A stretch of 64,000 nt of DNA from Candidatus Berkelbacteria bacterium RIFCSPLOWO2_01_FULL_50_28 (GTDB lineage Bacteria > Patescibacteria > UBA1384 > 2-12-FULL-50-11). Below are positions 6,960 to 17,159 of the stretch, piece after piece; positions within the stretch are counted from its first letter, which is position 1; each line of letters opens with the position of its first letter. The DNA lies in contig MEZX01000002.1 in assembly GCA_001774395.1 (NCBI GenBank), positions 86,984 through 150,983 of the forward strand, written 5' to 3'. The notes under the pieces were generated by a model. The model saw only the letters and a list, made by a program, of their open reading frames with translations. It was not told the DNA's origin and made no database searches. A program made the position numbers and the translations under genes.

Positions 6960-9566
6960 ATGGCCAATAAGCCAGCTCGGCCTGAACCGACACAGAAATA
7001 TCTTTCAATTAAGAGTGTTCGCGAGGGAGTAGTGATCCTTAAAGACGGTCGTCTGCGGATGATTCTGCGCGTCACACCGGTTAATTTTGACCTCAAAAGC
7101 GAGAAGGAAAGGGAAGCCGGCGTTTACCAGTACCAAAACTTCTTGAACTCGCTCAAATTCCCCATTCAGGTTGTGATTCAATCGCGTCGCGTCGATCTGT
7201 CAAGCTACATCGAAAAAGTTGAAAACTCCACCAAGGCCGAACCAAACGAGCTCCTACAGCGCCAAGCCGAGGACTATCTGAGTTTTATTAAGGTCCTGAG
7301 CGAAGAGGTTAACATTATGGACAAGGCCTTCTACGTAATTATCGGCCACACCGCCAAAGGCGCGATCGAAAAAGAGACTTTGGTTGATAAAATTCTCAAG
7401 CGTAAAACGACCGAACTAACCAACTTTTCCGACGAAGATTTTGCCGGCTACAAAGAAGTACTCCGGGAACGAATTCGGACTGTCGCCGGCCGGTTAAATT
7501 CACTGGGAATCGCCACTCACGAGCTTGATACCAAAGAGCTGATCGAGCTGTTTTACAACACTTACAACCCCGAGGAGTCGACAACCGAACACCTGGGCGA
7601 ATCGAGCGATTTAGTCTCCCCGATAGTGCAACGAGCGCAAGCGGCCCTAAACATCAGTAGCCAATCGGCCGAAAAATTGGAGGAGGCCGTCGCCACGCCG
7701 CCAACCAAGGTTGAAAAAGACATCGCCCAGCTCGATAAAACAGAGAGCGCCATGCGCAAATCGACCCTGTCGGAAATTATGGGGCGCGTTGGCCACAAGA
7801 ATATCGACAAGAACTCGCCTGAAGCCTTAGTGGCCCAAGGAGCGTCGAACCTGCTCGACATCATCGCCCCGGCTGGTTTTAACATCCAAGCCAATTATTT
7901 ACAGCTGGGAAATTATTTTGTGCGTACGTTGTTTGTTTACACTTATCCCCGATATTTGCAGGCTAACTGGCTGTCGCCCATTATCAACTACGACACCGCG
8001 CTTGATATCGCCATGTTTATCTACCCGATTGAAACCAACGTTCTCTTGGGACAGCTGCGACGCAAGACCACCCAGCTCCAATCGAGTGAGATGATCGAGC
8101 AAGATAAGGGCCTGGTCCGCAACCCCGAACTGGAAACGGCCATTGGCGACATCGAAGAGCTGCGCGACACCCTGCAGAAGGGCGAGACGCGCCTGTTTCA
8201 ATTCGGCCTCTATTTCACAATTTACGCCACTTCGCTCGATGAGCTAAACAAGCTGGCCAAACAGTTCGAATCTATTTTGGGCGGATCGCTGATCTATTCC
8301 AAACAAGCGCTCCTGCAAATGGAGCCGGGCTTTAACGCTACTTTGCCCCTACTCGATGACCAGATGAACATCATCCGTAATTTGGACACCGGCTCGCTCT
8401 CTACAACTTTCCCCTTCACTTCGGCCGAGCTGTCGCACCATGACGGCGTGCTTTACGGCATAAACCTGCACAACAGCTCGCTCGTACTCTTTGACCGCTT
8501 CAAAATGGAGAACGCCAACCAGGTGGTCTTTGCCAAATCCGGCGCTGGCAAGTCCTACGCCGTCAAACTAGAGGCGATTCGTAGCCTGATGATGGGCACC
8601 GAGCTAATTATTATCGACCCCGAGAACGAGTACAAAGCGCTCTCGGAAGCGGTCGGCGGTACCTACATTAGCCTGTCGCTCTCCAGCTCGCAGAAGATTA
8701 ACCCGTTTGATCTGCCAAAATTCAGCGCGGAAGCCGGAGACTCGGGTGAGCAGATCCTTCGCACCACCGTCACCGCTGTCCACGGACTGCTTGGCTTGAT
8801 GGCCGGCGGCCTGTCGCCCGAGGAAGACTCGCTTCTCGATAAGGCGCTCTACGAAACTTATTCGCTGAAGGACATCAGCACCGACGAAGCCACGCACACC
8901 AACCCGCCGCCGGTCCTGTCGGATCTGGTTACCGTACTGCAAAATATGAGCGGCGCCGAGTCGCTGATAAACCGTTTGGCCAAATACACCGAGGGGTCGT
9001 TTGCCAACCTGTTCAACTCCCCTACTTCGATCGATATGAACAACCGAGTAACGGTGTTTTCGATTCGTGATATGGAAGACGAACTACGGCCGATCGCCAT
9101 GTATCTGGTACTGAATTACATCTGGAGCCGTATCAAAAGCCAGCTCAAGCGGCGGTTACTGCTGATCGACGAGGCCTGGTGGATGATGCGCTACGAGGAC
9201 TCGGCCAAGTTTCTGAATGCTATGGTCAAACGCGCCCGCAAATACTACCTAGGGATTACCGTCATTAGCCAAGACGTGGACGATTTCTTGAACTCCTCAT
9301 ACGGCCGCTCGGTGGTGAACAACTCTTCGACCCAGCTGCTATTGGGCCAGGCCACCTCTGGGATCGACAAGATCGCGGAAACCTTCAAACTAACCGACGG
9401 CGAGAAATTCTTCCTGACGGAAGCAGAAGTTGGCCAAGGACTGTTCTTTGCCGGCACCAATCGCGCCGCTATTCAAATCGTCTCGTCGTATACTGAGGAT
9501 CAGGTGATCACCACCGACCCGCAGCAGCTGATGGAGATGTACGGAGGAGGTCCGAGTGGCAAATGA
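6960..9566 (+). CDS. virB4: VirB4-family T4SS ATPase
   Basis: 868 residues, the usual size of VirB4/TraE-type ATPases that power substrate transfer and pilus assembly at the inner membrane. The N-terminal 500 residues are the VirB4 family domain. A Walker A motif is at about residue 526 (FAKSGAGKSYAVK) and a Walker B at about 733 (LLLIDEAWWMM), followed by VERBATIM-class VirB4 C-terminal features such as ISQDVDDFL and a Gln-rich sensor region (STQLLLGQA). It follows prgI after a gap filled by heptamer repeats and overlaps the next gene by 11 bases. With PrgI and the VirB6-like protein it defines the locus as T4SS-related. Confidence 0.95.
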   Translation: MANKPARPEPTQKYLSIKSVREGVVILKDGRLRMILRVTPVNFDLKSEKEREAGVYQYQNFLNSLKFPIQVVIQSRRVDLSSYIEKVENSTKAEPNELLQRQAEDYLSFIKVLSEEVNIMDKAFYVIIGHTAKGAIEKETLVDKILKRKTTELTNFSDEDFAGYKEVLRERIRTVAGRLNSLGIATHELDTKELIELFYNTYNPEESTTEHLGESSDLVSPIVQRAQAALNISSQSAEKLEEAVATPPTKVEKDIAQLDKTESAMRKSTLSEIMGRVGHKNIDKNSPEALVAQGASNLLDIIAPAGFNIQANYLQLGNYFVRTLFVYTYPRYLQANWLSPIINYDTALDIAMFIYPIETNVLLGQLRRKTTQLQSSEMIEQDKGLVRNPELETAIGDIEELRDTLQKGETRLFQFGLYFTIYATSLDELNKLAKQFESILGGSLIYSKQALLQMEPGFNATLPLLDDQMNIIRNLDTGSLSTTFPFTSAELSHHDGVLYGINLHNSSLVLFDRFKMENANQVVFAKSGAGKSYAVKLEAIRSLMMGTELIIIDPENEYKALSEAVGGTYISLSLSSSQKINPFDLPKFSAEAGDSGEQILRTTVTAVHGLLGLMAGGLSPEEDSLLDKALYETYSLKDISTDEATHTNPPPVLSDLVTVLQNMSGAESLINRLAKYTEGSFANLFNSPTSIDMNNRVTVFSIRDMEDELRPIAMYLVLNYIWSRIKSQLKRRLLLIDEAWWMMRYEDSAKFLNAMVKRARKYYLGITVISQDVDDFLNSSYGRSVVNNSSTQLLLGQATSGIDKIAETFKLTDGEKFFLTEAEVGQGLFFAGTNRAAIQIVSSYTEDQVITTDPQQLMEMYGGGPSGK

Positions 9567-10734
9567 GCTGATCCCCGGCGCCATCGAGCCGGAGGCTGAA
9601 GAAACTATTGAACCAGCTGCCGAGGGCATCTCGCCTGATACCCGTCAGCACATTTCCGATGAAGTTTCGCGAATAAAGAGCGGCCAGCAGCGACTCGCCA
9701 AAACGACGCCGACCAAAAAAGACGAATTCGTCGATAAAATGAGGCAGGACGCCAAAGGACAGGTTAAGCAAGGGGTTCGACAGGCTGCGGGAAAAGCCGC
9801 CCAACAAGCAGCTAAGGCGGCTACTCGGGCGGCTATGGCTGCGGCAAGAGCAGTCGGAGCGCTTATCTCGTCCGGCCCGGTTGGATGGATAATTCTCGCC
9901 ATCCTGATCATTATTATTCTGGTTTTTATTCTCATAGCGATCCCATCGTTTAGCGGCATATTTGGTGGCGGGCCTGGATCTTACCCAACCACCCAGGTCC
10001 AGAAAGAGCAGGCAACACTACTGGCGGCGCTAGCCGGTGATCGTATCTCGAAAAACGAAGTTGTTTTAGAAGTGGTTAAGGATGAGAAAGAGCGCTACGG
10101 CCGCATCGAGTCCAACGCCACAAAATATGACCCTAGCTTGAGTGCTTCCATCACGGCCAAGAAAGTTGAATTTAGCAAGCTACTCGATTCGATGATGGCC
10201 GAAACTAATCTCGACCGCAAAAAGGCCGCCGTCAAAGACATTCAGGCGAAAATGATCTTGTTTGAAAACACCCTGCCGTTTGGGAGATGGATTTTTAGCA
10301 TCGCCAGCGCCAGTGTCGATCAGCCAAGCGGCAATTTTTGTCGAGTGACAAAGGTTGCCGGCACCCTAGCCTGCGCCTCATTCGTCTCAACTGTTTTGTC
10401 TGACGCCGGCGTACCCAACTCGATCGTTGCTACTACTGAAGCCGTTTGGGAGATCGCCGGGTTGCGAACGGTCGTGAACCGCCCAGACACCAAAAGCGAC
10501 TCGCTGTTCGATAAAAGCAAAGGGGCTTTACGTCCAGGGGACATTATCTGGTGGGGCGATGGGAACTGTAGCTCGGTCAAACGAGCCACCAAAATATTTG
10601 ATCACGTCGGTTTTTACATTGGAGACGGCATGTCGATTGATAATAGTTCCGAATTGGAGAAAGTGGCAAAACGCCATGTAACCGGCCGTGATTGTTGGGC
10701 ATTTAACGGAGCCAAGAGATATGGTAGCGACTAA
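9556..10734 (+). CDS. Membrane-anchored NlpC/P60-like cell-wall hydrolase
   Basis: 392 residues from GTG 9556, chosen because GGAGGAGG lies just upstream; it overlaps virB4. After an Ala-rich cytoplasmic segment there is one membrane helix (about 115-137, GWIILAILIIIILVFILIAI), a helical stalk, then a C-terminal papain-like domain of NlpC/P60 or CHAP type: Cys in LACASFVS (about residue 271), a PGDIIWWG strand and His in DHVGFYIGDG (about 352). It likely cuts peptidoglycan to let the secretion channel through, the role of VirB1 or CwlT proteins in other T4SSs. Exact bond specificity is not visible. Confidence 0.75.
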   Translation: MANELIPGAIEPEAEETIEPAAEGISPDTRQHISDEVSRIKSGQQRLAKTTPTKKDEFVDKMRQDAKGQVKQGVRQAAGKAAQQAAKAATRAAMAAARAVGALISSGPVGWIILAILIIIILVFILIAIPSFSGIFGGGPGSYPTTQVQKEQATLLAALAGDRISKNEVVLEVVKDEKERYGRIESNATKYDPSLSASITAKKVEFSKLLDSMMAETNLDRKKAAVKDIQAKMILFENTLPFGRWIFSIASASVDQPSGNFCRVTKVAGTLACASFVSTVLSDAGVPNSIVATTEAVWEIAGLRTVVNRPDTKSDSLFDKSKGALRPGDIIWWGDGNCSSVKRATKIFDHVGFYIGDGMSIDNSSELEKVAKRHVTGRDCWAFNGAKRYGSD

Positions 10735-13700
10735 CCGTCGAGGGCTCTTGGTATTACTGGCGACCCTGATTGCCGTTTCACCGTTAATGCTCTCTGTTGC
10801 TTTTACCACGCCCGTTAAGGCGGTCGCCAGTTCTGTATCGTGGACGGACGGCGCTAACGGCTCACCGGAGGATATGCTTGGAAACCCCAACTACTACCAG
10901 GTCGCCAGCTCTTTAACCACCCTTGGAGCAGTGCTCTCCACCCGCGACAAGCTAGTGATATCGCCGCAGGACATGAATTACATCAAAGACGGAAAAGTGG
11001 ACGTGCGCACCACTGATTACCTGATCTACCTAGTAACACCTGTTGAACTGGGCGGCGCTGGATTCGACCACATCAAAGCCGGGCGGCTACTTAAAAACTA
11101 CGACAGCGAGGGCGTTGGCAAATACGACCGCGAGACACTGGCCGCGGTGGAAGAGGACCAGAGCTTTGTCTCAACCCATAACCGCGGCACGGCGGTTGAT
11201 GTTACTCAAGTTGGCTCAATTACCTGCAAACTAATCGAAAAAAGACACGTCGGTGGCAATACTACAAAGTGGCAAGCGCCCCGTAACATCGAGGTTGCCT
11301 GGCAGTCAACGGCCGGCATCGCTCGTCATCCCACACCGAAAGGTCCCAGTTTGGTGGAGATTGCCGGCGGTCTTACCGCCCAGGGCTGGTTGCGGCTCCT
11401 TAACGATTCCGGACAGCTGGACGAGGTGGCGGACTTTGTTAAGGGGCTGGACTTCAACAGTATCGTTGCCTATGTAGGGGCAAACATTCTTATCAAGCAC
11501 TACGGCGCTGGTGACGTGACTTCCGATCCGCTAGCCAACGGCTTAATCGCAACGATCGGCGCCTCGGTTCTGCAGAAATCTATTCCCGATCTGCCAGCCG
11601 GTTTTGGAATTGCCTCGCGCGACGACGACATCCGCGTGGCTATGGTTAAGGCGCGGCTTGAAGAAACACTAAACTTGCCGCCCGGGTCGCTTCGTGGCTG
11701 GGGTTGGAACGAGCTACTTAAGAGCACCGGCAAGCGTAACCTCGAGGGAGCGTTAAGCCTGCCTGCCCTATTTCTCGAATCGCACGATCTAGCCCAACTC
11801 AACTCCTCCGCCAAGAACAACGGGGCAGTTAAGATGCTGAAGCGCAACGACGACGCGTTTAATGTGCCGCGCGGCTCCTTAGAAAAGATTCGCGCCAACG
11901 ACGAGGATGGCTTGAAGTTGGCCGGGGTAAATATCCTCGCCGATGCCTTGCGCCTAACCGACGTCCAGAAGAGCGAGTTGTTGAAGATTGCTCAGAATAA
12001 ACCGGGGCATGTTGACCTAACGGCCGTGCCGCTCGACGACAAAATTACCCCGACAGATCTACAGCTACTCTTCTCCCCCAAAGACTCCGACCATCAAGAA
12101 GTAGCCGGTAAATTCAAACAGCTCGGTCTCCAGATGTTGCAAGAGGCGATCAAGAAAGCGACTCCCAACCAGTATCTCGGCGTTACAACTGACCTACTGA
12201 ATAAGTTGGCTTACGGACAGCAAGATATGTTGCTCGGCAAGGTCACCGACGATATCGGGGCCAAAAAGATTGCTGCCGACTCTGGGATAAAGGTTGAAGA
12301 TTCTAAGAAGATCACTAGCGGCAAAGATAGCCCCTTGGCCAGCCAGATCGCCAAGTACATTAACGACGAGTTTCGTCTCTCGGGCAACGGCGCGGTAAAT
12401 GCCGAGGAAACCAACGGCGTTCTAAAAGGTAGCAACTTCAAGGTTTTCGAGCGCCTCGGCGGAGCGCAGATCGACAAAGCGTTGGATTTCAACTCTGGTA
12501 CCAGCTTCGAGATCATTAGCGGCAAGAAGGATCTTGGCGATGGCTTGAAAGAAGCCTTTGCTCGCTCGATCGGCTCAATTGTGGGTATTGATCGTGACTA
12601 CCCATTGGACTTGAACGGTAACTTACAGCGCAACTACGGCACAGCCATCATTGAGTCCCGACTCGGTTTAACGAAGGGTCGGCTGAGCAGTATGAGTAGT
12701 GAAGAGAAAGTAACGTTTTTTGGCGGCAACAAAGATTCCTGGCAGTATAGCGATGTGCGCCTCGGTCTACCTGCCGGCAGCTCGCAAGCGTTCTTTGAAG
12801 GTAAAATCACCGCCGACCAGCTAGCCGACAAGGCGGCCAACAACAACATCAAAGAAATCGCCGTCGATCAAATTTGGAATTTTTTCGATACTTCCGGTAA
12901 GTACAAAGTTGGCGACAGCGACGCCAAGGAGATTATTGAAACATTTAGTGACTGGTCGGCGAAAGAGCCGGCAGACCGCGACAAAGCGATTGCTCTAGCG
13001 CTGAAGATCGCCGGACGAAGCTTCGACCAAAAAGCCTCCTTTGCGATTGACTTTGTACGTGGCATTTCCGACGGCGGCCAAGACGAACAGAATACTAAAC
13101 GAGTGATCAAAGAGGGCGTTCGGTTACTTTTCGAGGCGATGGGGATTAACGAGAAGTTCGGAGGCTCTCAGTCGCCAGACAAAATGGCCGAACTTTTGCT
13201 GAAAACCTACCAAGACACTTCCTTTAATCCAGCCGGTTCGAGCGGTAACCCCGAGATCGGCGGAATTCCCCAAGGACGACTGGAAGATTTCATCAGTAAA
13301 GCCACCGGCATCCCGAAAGAGTTCATGCCTGATATACGGGCTTTTATCGGTGGCGATTACCGCTTAGCTATCAACCACTGGTCTGGAGCGATGTGGACCG
13401 ATTTTGCCAATAGGTTCCTGCCTGAAGACAACGTTCTTAAATACGAAGATATTCGCAACTCAGTTATTATGGACAACCAGACGTTGATCGATCAGGAAGC
13501 GTTCCGCCTTTATACTGTTGCCCAGGAAGAGCTTGGCGCCACCTATAACCTAGAAAACTTCAACCTTCTCAGCTACGACCAGCAGCAAGAGTTCCGCGCC
13601 CAAGCGCGTAAGCAACTGATGCAGCGCTTTGACGCCGAAGCCCGTTACAAGATTTCTGATGCCTTTTTGAATCAGTCGCTATACGACAAAAAGATCGTTG

Positions 13701-15103
13701 TGCCGAAAGATTTCTCCAAGATTATGTTTACCGGCACCGACAAACAGCGCGGCGAGCTTCTAACCGATTTCGCCATTGCCAATCTTGATGTAGCCCTAAC
13801 CGAAGTCATACCTGGGTACAAGGCAGGGACATTGCAGTTGATGTTCGATGGCGACCTAACGGATACCGAGAAAAAGGCGATATTACTGAACCAAATATAC
13901 AGCTACGGCGCCCAGCTGGCCGGATCGTCATTCAACAGTATCACTGGGCTCGGTGAGGACTTTTTGGGAGACTTTGCGACATTTGTGGTCTCTGGTGGAA
14001 AGAGCAACTTCTACACTGACCCGAAGTACGAGTCGATGTGGAGCTCTCTGGACGGTTGGCTGACGAGTAATATAGGGATCGACGGTCTGCCAGTGGGAAT
14101 ATCGAAGTCAATTTACCTGGCGTTTAACGGTAAGTTTGATGCTGGTCGCAGCCTCAAAGGGGCGAACGGACAGATCATCGTACCGTCACTCAATAGCCTC
14201 GGGCGAGACTTTCTAACTAACCGCGTTACCCAGTGGGCCGACGACGCTCTGGGAATGCCGGCTGGCACCGTCTATCAGTTGTACCAAGCAACAGTTGCTG
14301 TTATCCGGGCCTCCGAAGCGCTTTCGGCAATTCAGGCCGCGGCACCGGCGCTCAACTTAGTTGGTGTCTCCGCCGACCAGCTCACCGCCGCCGCTCGGGG
14401 TAATCTGCAGGCCGCCCAGAATCAACTCGTTTACCTTGCTATCACCACCGCTTTGAATGCCTGCGCCGCTTGCCAGGAGTTCTTCGGTTCAGTCGATCAG
14501 GCACTCGCCGCTCCCCCGGGTTTCACCAACGCCGCCGTCGCCGGTGCGATCGCCAACTCGCTTGGTATGGGCCCGATCGGGCTCTACATTGCCGCCGCAA
14601 TATACTTGTTTGGCGTTTACGACGTTGACTACCGCTGTCCGGTGCCGCCGAACGAGCGCTACGCCTACACCCAGTTCGACGAAAAGCCAGACCAAATCGT
14701 CTACAAGTGGGGTAGCTACTACAACGACCCCGCAGTTACGGTGAAGTCTAACCCCAAACTAGGGAACAAATACTTGGGTAAATTTGACGAAAACCCGTTT
14801 GATTGGGACAACAGTGTGCCGTTTAGCGACGGGAACGATTCCAACCTCTGGATGTACTGGTCGCGCTATTTCACTGGACGATTGCTTGAAGCAACGCTGG
14901 CCTATACCGCCGGTAAGGATAGTCGTGATAAACCAAACCAGATAATTACTTTTCGCCAGGCTAATGTGGAGTTCTTCGGCACTACCGCCGCGGCCGCTTT
15001 TGGTAGCAAAGGAAAAGATAACGAACGCGTGGGGCTTGGATTCTCGCAGAAGTCGACTAAAACCACCGATTGGGTTCACATTGGGTTTGGAGGGTACTTC
15101 TAG
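10721..15103 (+). CDS. Giant exported T4SS-locus protein of unknown function
   Basis: 1460 residues from ATG 10721 (GGAG about 9 bases upstream; an in-frame GTG at 10688 is possible). A signal peptide is clear (MVATNRRGLLVLLATLIA ... VKAVASS). The body is largely helical and repeats a short motif of the form Leu-Gly-hydrophobic-Pro-x-Gly-Ser/Thr (LNLPPGSL, FNVPRGSL, LGLPAGSS, GIPQGRL, LGMPAGTV), suggesting divergent repeated modules. Near the C-terminus there is a hydrophobic segment (MGPIGLYIAAAIYLFGVYDV) and Cys pairs. It overlaps its upstream neighbour and abuts the next gene, so it is co-expressed with the secretion machine; a surface scaffold or tip role is conceivable but unproven. Confidence 0.75.
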   Translation: MVATNRRGLLVLLATLIAVSPLMLSVAFTTPVKAVASSVSWTDGANGSPEDMLGNPNYYQVASSLTTLGAVLSTRDKLVISPQDMNYIKDGKVDVRTTDYLIYLVTPVELGGAGFDHIKAGRLLKNYDSEGVGKYDRETLAAVEEDQSFVSTHNRGTAVDVTQVGSITCKLIEKRHVGGNTTKWQAPRNIEVAWQSTAGIARHPTPKGPSLVEIAGGLTAQGWLRLLNDSGQLDEVADFVKGLDFNSIVAYVGANILIKHYGAGDVTSDPLANGLIATIGASVLQKSIPDLPAGFGIASRDDDIRVAMVKARLEETLNLPPGSLRGWGWNELLKSTGKRNLEGALSLPALFLESHDLAQLNSSAKNNGAVKMLKRNDDAFNVPRGSLEKIRANDEDGLKLAGVNILADALRLTDVQKSELLKIAQNKPGHVDLTAVPLDDKITPTDLQLLFSPKDSDHQEVAGKFKQLGLQMLQEAIKKATPNQYLGVTTDLLNKLAYGQQDMLLGKVTDDIGAKKIAADSGIKVEDSKKITSGKDSPLASQIAKYINDEFRLSGNGAVNAEETNGVLKGSNFKVFERLGGAQIDKALDFNSGTSFEIISGKKDLGDGLKEAFARSIGSIVGIDRDYPLDLNGNLQRNYGTAIIESRLGLTKGRLSSMSSEEKVTFFGGNKDSWQYSDVRLGLPAGSSQAFFEGKITADQLADKAANNNIKEIAVDQIWNFFDTSGKYKVGDSDAKEIIETFSDWSAKEPADRDKAIALALKIAGRSFDQKASFAIDFVRGISDGGQDEQNTKRVIKEGVRLLFEAMGINEKFGGSQSPDKMAELLLKTYQDTSFNPAGSSGNPEIGGIPQGRLEDFISKATGIPKEFMPDIRAFIGGDYRLAINHWSGAMWTDFANRFLPEDNVLKYEDIRNSVIMDNQTLIDQEAFRLYTVAQEELGATYNLENFNLLSYDQQQEFRAQARKQLMQRFDAEARYKISDAFLNQSLYDKKIVVPKDFSKIMFTGTDKQRGELLTDFAIANLDVALTEVIPGYKAGTLQLMFDGDLTDTEKKAILLNQIYSYGAQLAGSSFNSITGLGEDFLGDFATFVVSGGKSNFYTDPKYESMWSSLDGWLTSNIGIDGLPVGISKSIYLAFNGKFDAGRSLKGANGQIIVPSLNSLGRDFLTNRVTQWADDALGMPAGTVYQLYQATVAVIRASEALSAIQAAAPALNLVGVSADQLTAAARGNLQAAQNQLVYLAITTALNACAACQEFFGSVDQALAAPPGFTNAAVAGAIANSLGMGPIGLYIAAAIYLFGVYDVDYRCPVPPNERYAYTQFDEKPDQIVYKWGSYYNDPAVTVKSNPKLGNKYLGKFDENPFDWDNSVPFSDGNDSNLWMYWSRYFTGRLLEATLAYTAGKDSRDKPNQIITFRQANVEFFGTTAAAAFGSKGKDNERVGLGFSQKSTKTTDWVHIGFGGYF

Positions 15104-16291
15104 ATGCGGCGCGGAGGGGCCTTGTGGCTAATTGTCATCGTTATATTTATCGTCCTGACGCTGGTGGCAGTGGTCCTGCCGTTTGCGGCTTTTGTCGGCA
15201 TTGGCGCCAGCGGCCCCATTGCGCAAGCAACTGGCGCAGGCGGTAGCGGGCTAGGATGTTTTGTTGCCGACCAGGAATTCTCTAATATATCTGTCGCTAA
15301 CAATCCCGACGAAATCGTCGTCAAACTGGGCGCTAAGTATCCCGCCGCGAAACTGAACGCCGCTTATATTAAACAAGTCCTCGAGAGAGGTAAGAAGGAA
15401 GGACTCAACCCCCTTATACCGCTGGCTATTTGGAACGGCGAACAGAACTTCAAGAACCCCGAGAAGGCTTTTGGATACGGCTATCGTGACTCCGGAACCG
15501 ACAAAGGAGTATCAAATTGGGACGCGCAGTTGAACGGCGTTTACCGCTCGACCCGTTTGGCGACGCAGTCTCAGGACCCTTACGACAGCCCTTCCGGAAC
15601 AAATTCATTCACTCGACTTTTCTACCACTACACTACGGCCATGAAAGTAATCTACGAGAACAGCGGTAACTCTTGGGACGAGGAAGCCACCTATAAGGAC
15701 GGTAGTAAGCCTCTAAAGAATCGCCTTGCCGTAATTCGCTTGCTCGCTCCCAGCCAAGTTACCTGTCAATCCGTACTGGTCTCTGGTGTGAGCTCCGGGC
15801 AAGGGAACGACGGCGTGCCGCTTTTCAAGCAAGGTGATTACAAAAACATCGATTACGCCCCTGGCAATAGTATCGCCGCATCCGGCTGTTGCACAACTGC
15901 TGCTGCGATGATTCTGCGATTTTATGGCAAGCTCGACGCCGATCCAATCTCAATCTCGAAATTCTCCTACCAAAATGGAGCCTATGTAGCAGGTAAGGGG
16001 ACAGATCACGCCAAGTTAGTGCCACTGCTGGCTAAAAAATACAGCCTGAACTACGAAGTTCTGGGAAACGACTGGAGCAGAGCGCTAACTCACCTCACTA
16101 ACAACCATCCGCTCTTAGCGGCAGGGAAGGGCGCCCTACCGTACACTTCAGGCGGTCACTGCATCGTGATAACTGGGTATAACGCCAAAACCGGCGAGCT
16201 CCGTATTAATAACCCGGCCAAAGGTGACGGACCGTATCCGTTAAGCCAAATTAAGTCCGAGACACATGCGCTATACTTTTTGGGACGATGA
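15104..16291 (+). CDS. Membrane-anchored C39-like papain-fold protein with an extra N-terminal domain
   Basis: 395 residues beginning directly after the previous stop, with GGAGGG as ribosome site. An N-terminal membrane helix (LWLIVIVIFIVLTLVAVVLP) is followed by a lysozyme-like region (residues about 75-190, with KEGLNPLIPLAIWNGEQNF) and then a C39-type papain-fold domain: Cys in SGCCTTAAAMIL, His in GGHCIVITGY and Asn in RINNPAKG. The domain could be an active peptidase acting on the wall or on secreted proteins. With the NlpC/P60-like gene this gives the locus two envelope-remodelling candidates. Confidence 0.75.
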   Translation: MRRGGALWLIVIVIFIVLTLVAVVLPFAAFVGIGASGPIAQATGAGGSGLGCFVADQEFSNISVANNPDEIVVKLGAKYPAAKLNAAYIKQVLERGKKEGLNPLIPLAIWNGEQNFKNPEKAFGYGYRDSGTDKGVSNWDAQLNGVYRSTRLATQSQDPYDSPSGTNSFTRLFYHYTTAMKVIYENSGNSWDEEATYKDGSKPLKNRLAVIRLLAPSQVTCQSVLVSGVSSGQGNDGVPLFKQGDYKNIDYAPGNSIAASGCCTTAAAMILRFYGKLDADPISISKFSYQNGAYVAGKGTDHAKLVPLLAKKYSLNYEVLGNDWSRALTHLTNNHPLLAAGKGALPYTSGGHCIVITGYNAKTGELRINNPAKGDGPYPLSQIKSETHALYFLGR

Positions 16292-16881
16292 GTAAGAAAC
16301 TAATATTTGTCATTGGTGGGCTGGTAGCCATTGGGGCACTGCTGTTTGCTTGGTTCTCTCAACGTGGCACCCTAGAGGTTGTCCTCGGCCAAGAAAGTAA
16401 GATCAAAAATGGTGTTGAGTTCAGCCTGAGTAATGACAAATTCCGTCAAACTCGCACTCTTCCCGCCACCTTAAAAATGTCACCAGGAAAATACACCTTG
16501 TACGCCTACGGTAAAGACAGTGACGTCTTTCGTCGCGAGTTTTCGATAGTCGCCGGCGATAAAACATCGATCGAAGTACTATTGGGGAACAACCCCAACC
16601 AAGCCCTAATAGACTCGACGACCGATTTTAATAACGCCGAGAGTATCCCGTACTACACACTCTTCCCTTATGATGGTGGGGATTTTGCAATTGAAGCAAC
16701 TCCAGACTTTGGTGACAAGCGCATTTCGAAAATAACCATTACCGTGTTTCACCGCTTCGCTCCACCAAGTGATGCAGAGATGTACACCTCCGAGCGTGAT
16801 ATTGGCGTTAAGGCCGCTAAGAAGTGGCTACAAAAAAACCAGGTGCCTTCGAGCATCCCAATCGAGATCATCGACAACTAG
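16288..16881 (+). CDS. Small membrane-anchored protein, possibly with a PEGA-like domain
   Basis: 197 residues overlapping the previous gene by 4 bases (ATGA). One N-terminal membrane helix (LIFVIGGLVAIGALLFAWF) is followed by a beta-rich extracytoplasmic part; the LKMSPGKYTLYAYGKDSDVF section looks like a PEGA-type surface beta domain. Last gene of the operon; its 3' end converges on dciA with a 4-base overlap. Function unknown. Confidence 0.65.
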   Translation: MSKKLIFVIGGLVAIGALLFAWFSQRGTLEVVLGQESKIKNGVEFSLSNDKFRQTRTLPATLKMSPGKYTLYAYGKDSDVFRREFSIVAGDKTSIEVLLGNNPNQALIDSTTDFNNAESIPYYTLFPYDGGDFAIEATPDFGDKRISKITITVFHRFAPPSDAEMYTSERDIGVKAAKKWLQKNQVPSSIPIEIIDN

Positions 16882-17159
16882 CCTCGACCGCGCTCAACCG
16901 AAATCCGCAGCTTTCTTGGTGAAGTTTTACCGCCCACAACCAATCCGACAATTGCGTAAATTTTTGGCTTTAGAAGGCTCAGTTTGAACGCCCCCTGCTC
17001 AGACTCGCAGTTAATCACAATATCCTTGGGCCGAATAACAACTCTTACCTTTAAGCCAAACTTCTCAAGTATTTTGGTTTGAATTTGCTGCGCTTGATAG
17101 ATGCGCTTCAGCGGCCCTGAGTCTGGTTGGTGCAAGATACTCTTTAGAGACTCAAGCAT
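16878..17159 (-). CDS. DUF721/DciA-like protein
   Basis: 93 residues with the DUF721 pattern (LKSILHQ, a helix, then VRPKDIVINCES-like strands). DciA proteins of this family act as loaders or partners of the replicative helicase in bacteria lacking DnaC. It overlaps the recF end by 8 bases at the tail of the dnaA-dnaN-recF group, the typical place for this family. Short for the family and weakly conserved, so the call rests partly on context. Confidence 0.6.
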   Translation of the reverse strand: MLESLKSILHQPDSGPLKRIYQAQQIQTKILEKFGLKVRVVIRPKDIVINCESEQGAFKLSLLKPKIYAIVGLVVGGKTSPRKLRISVERGRG

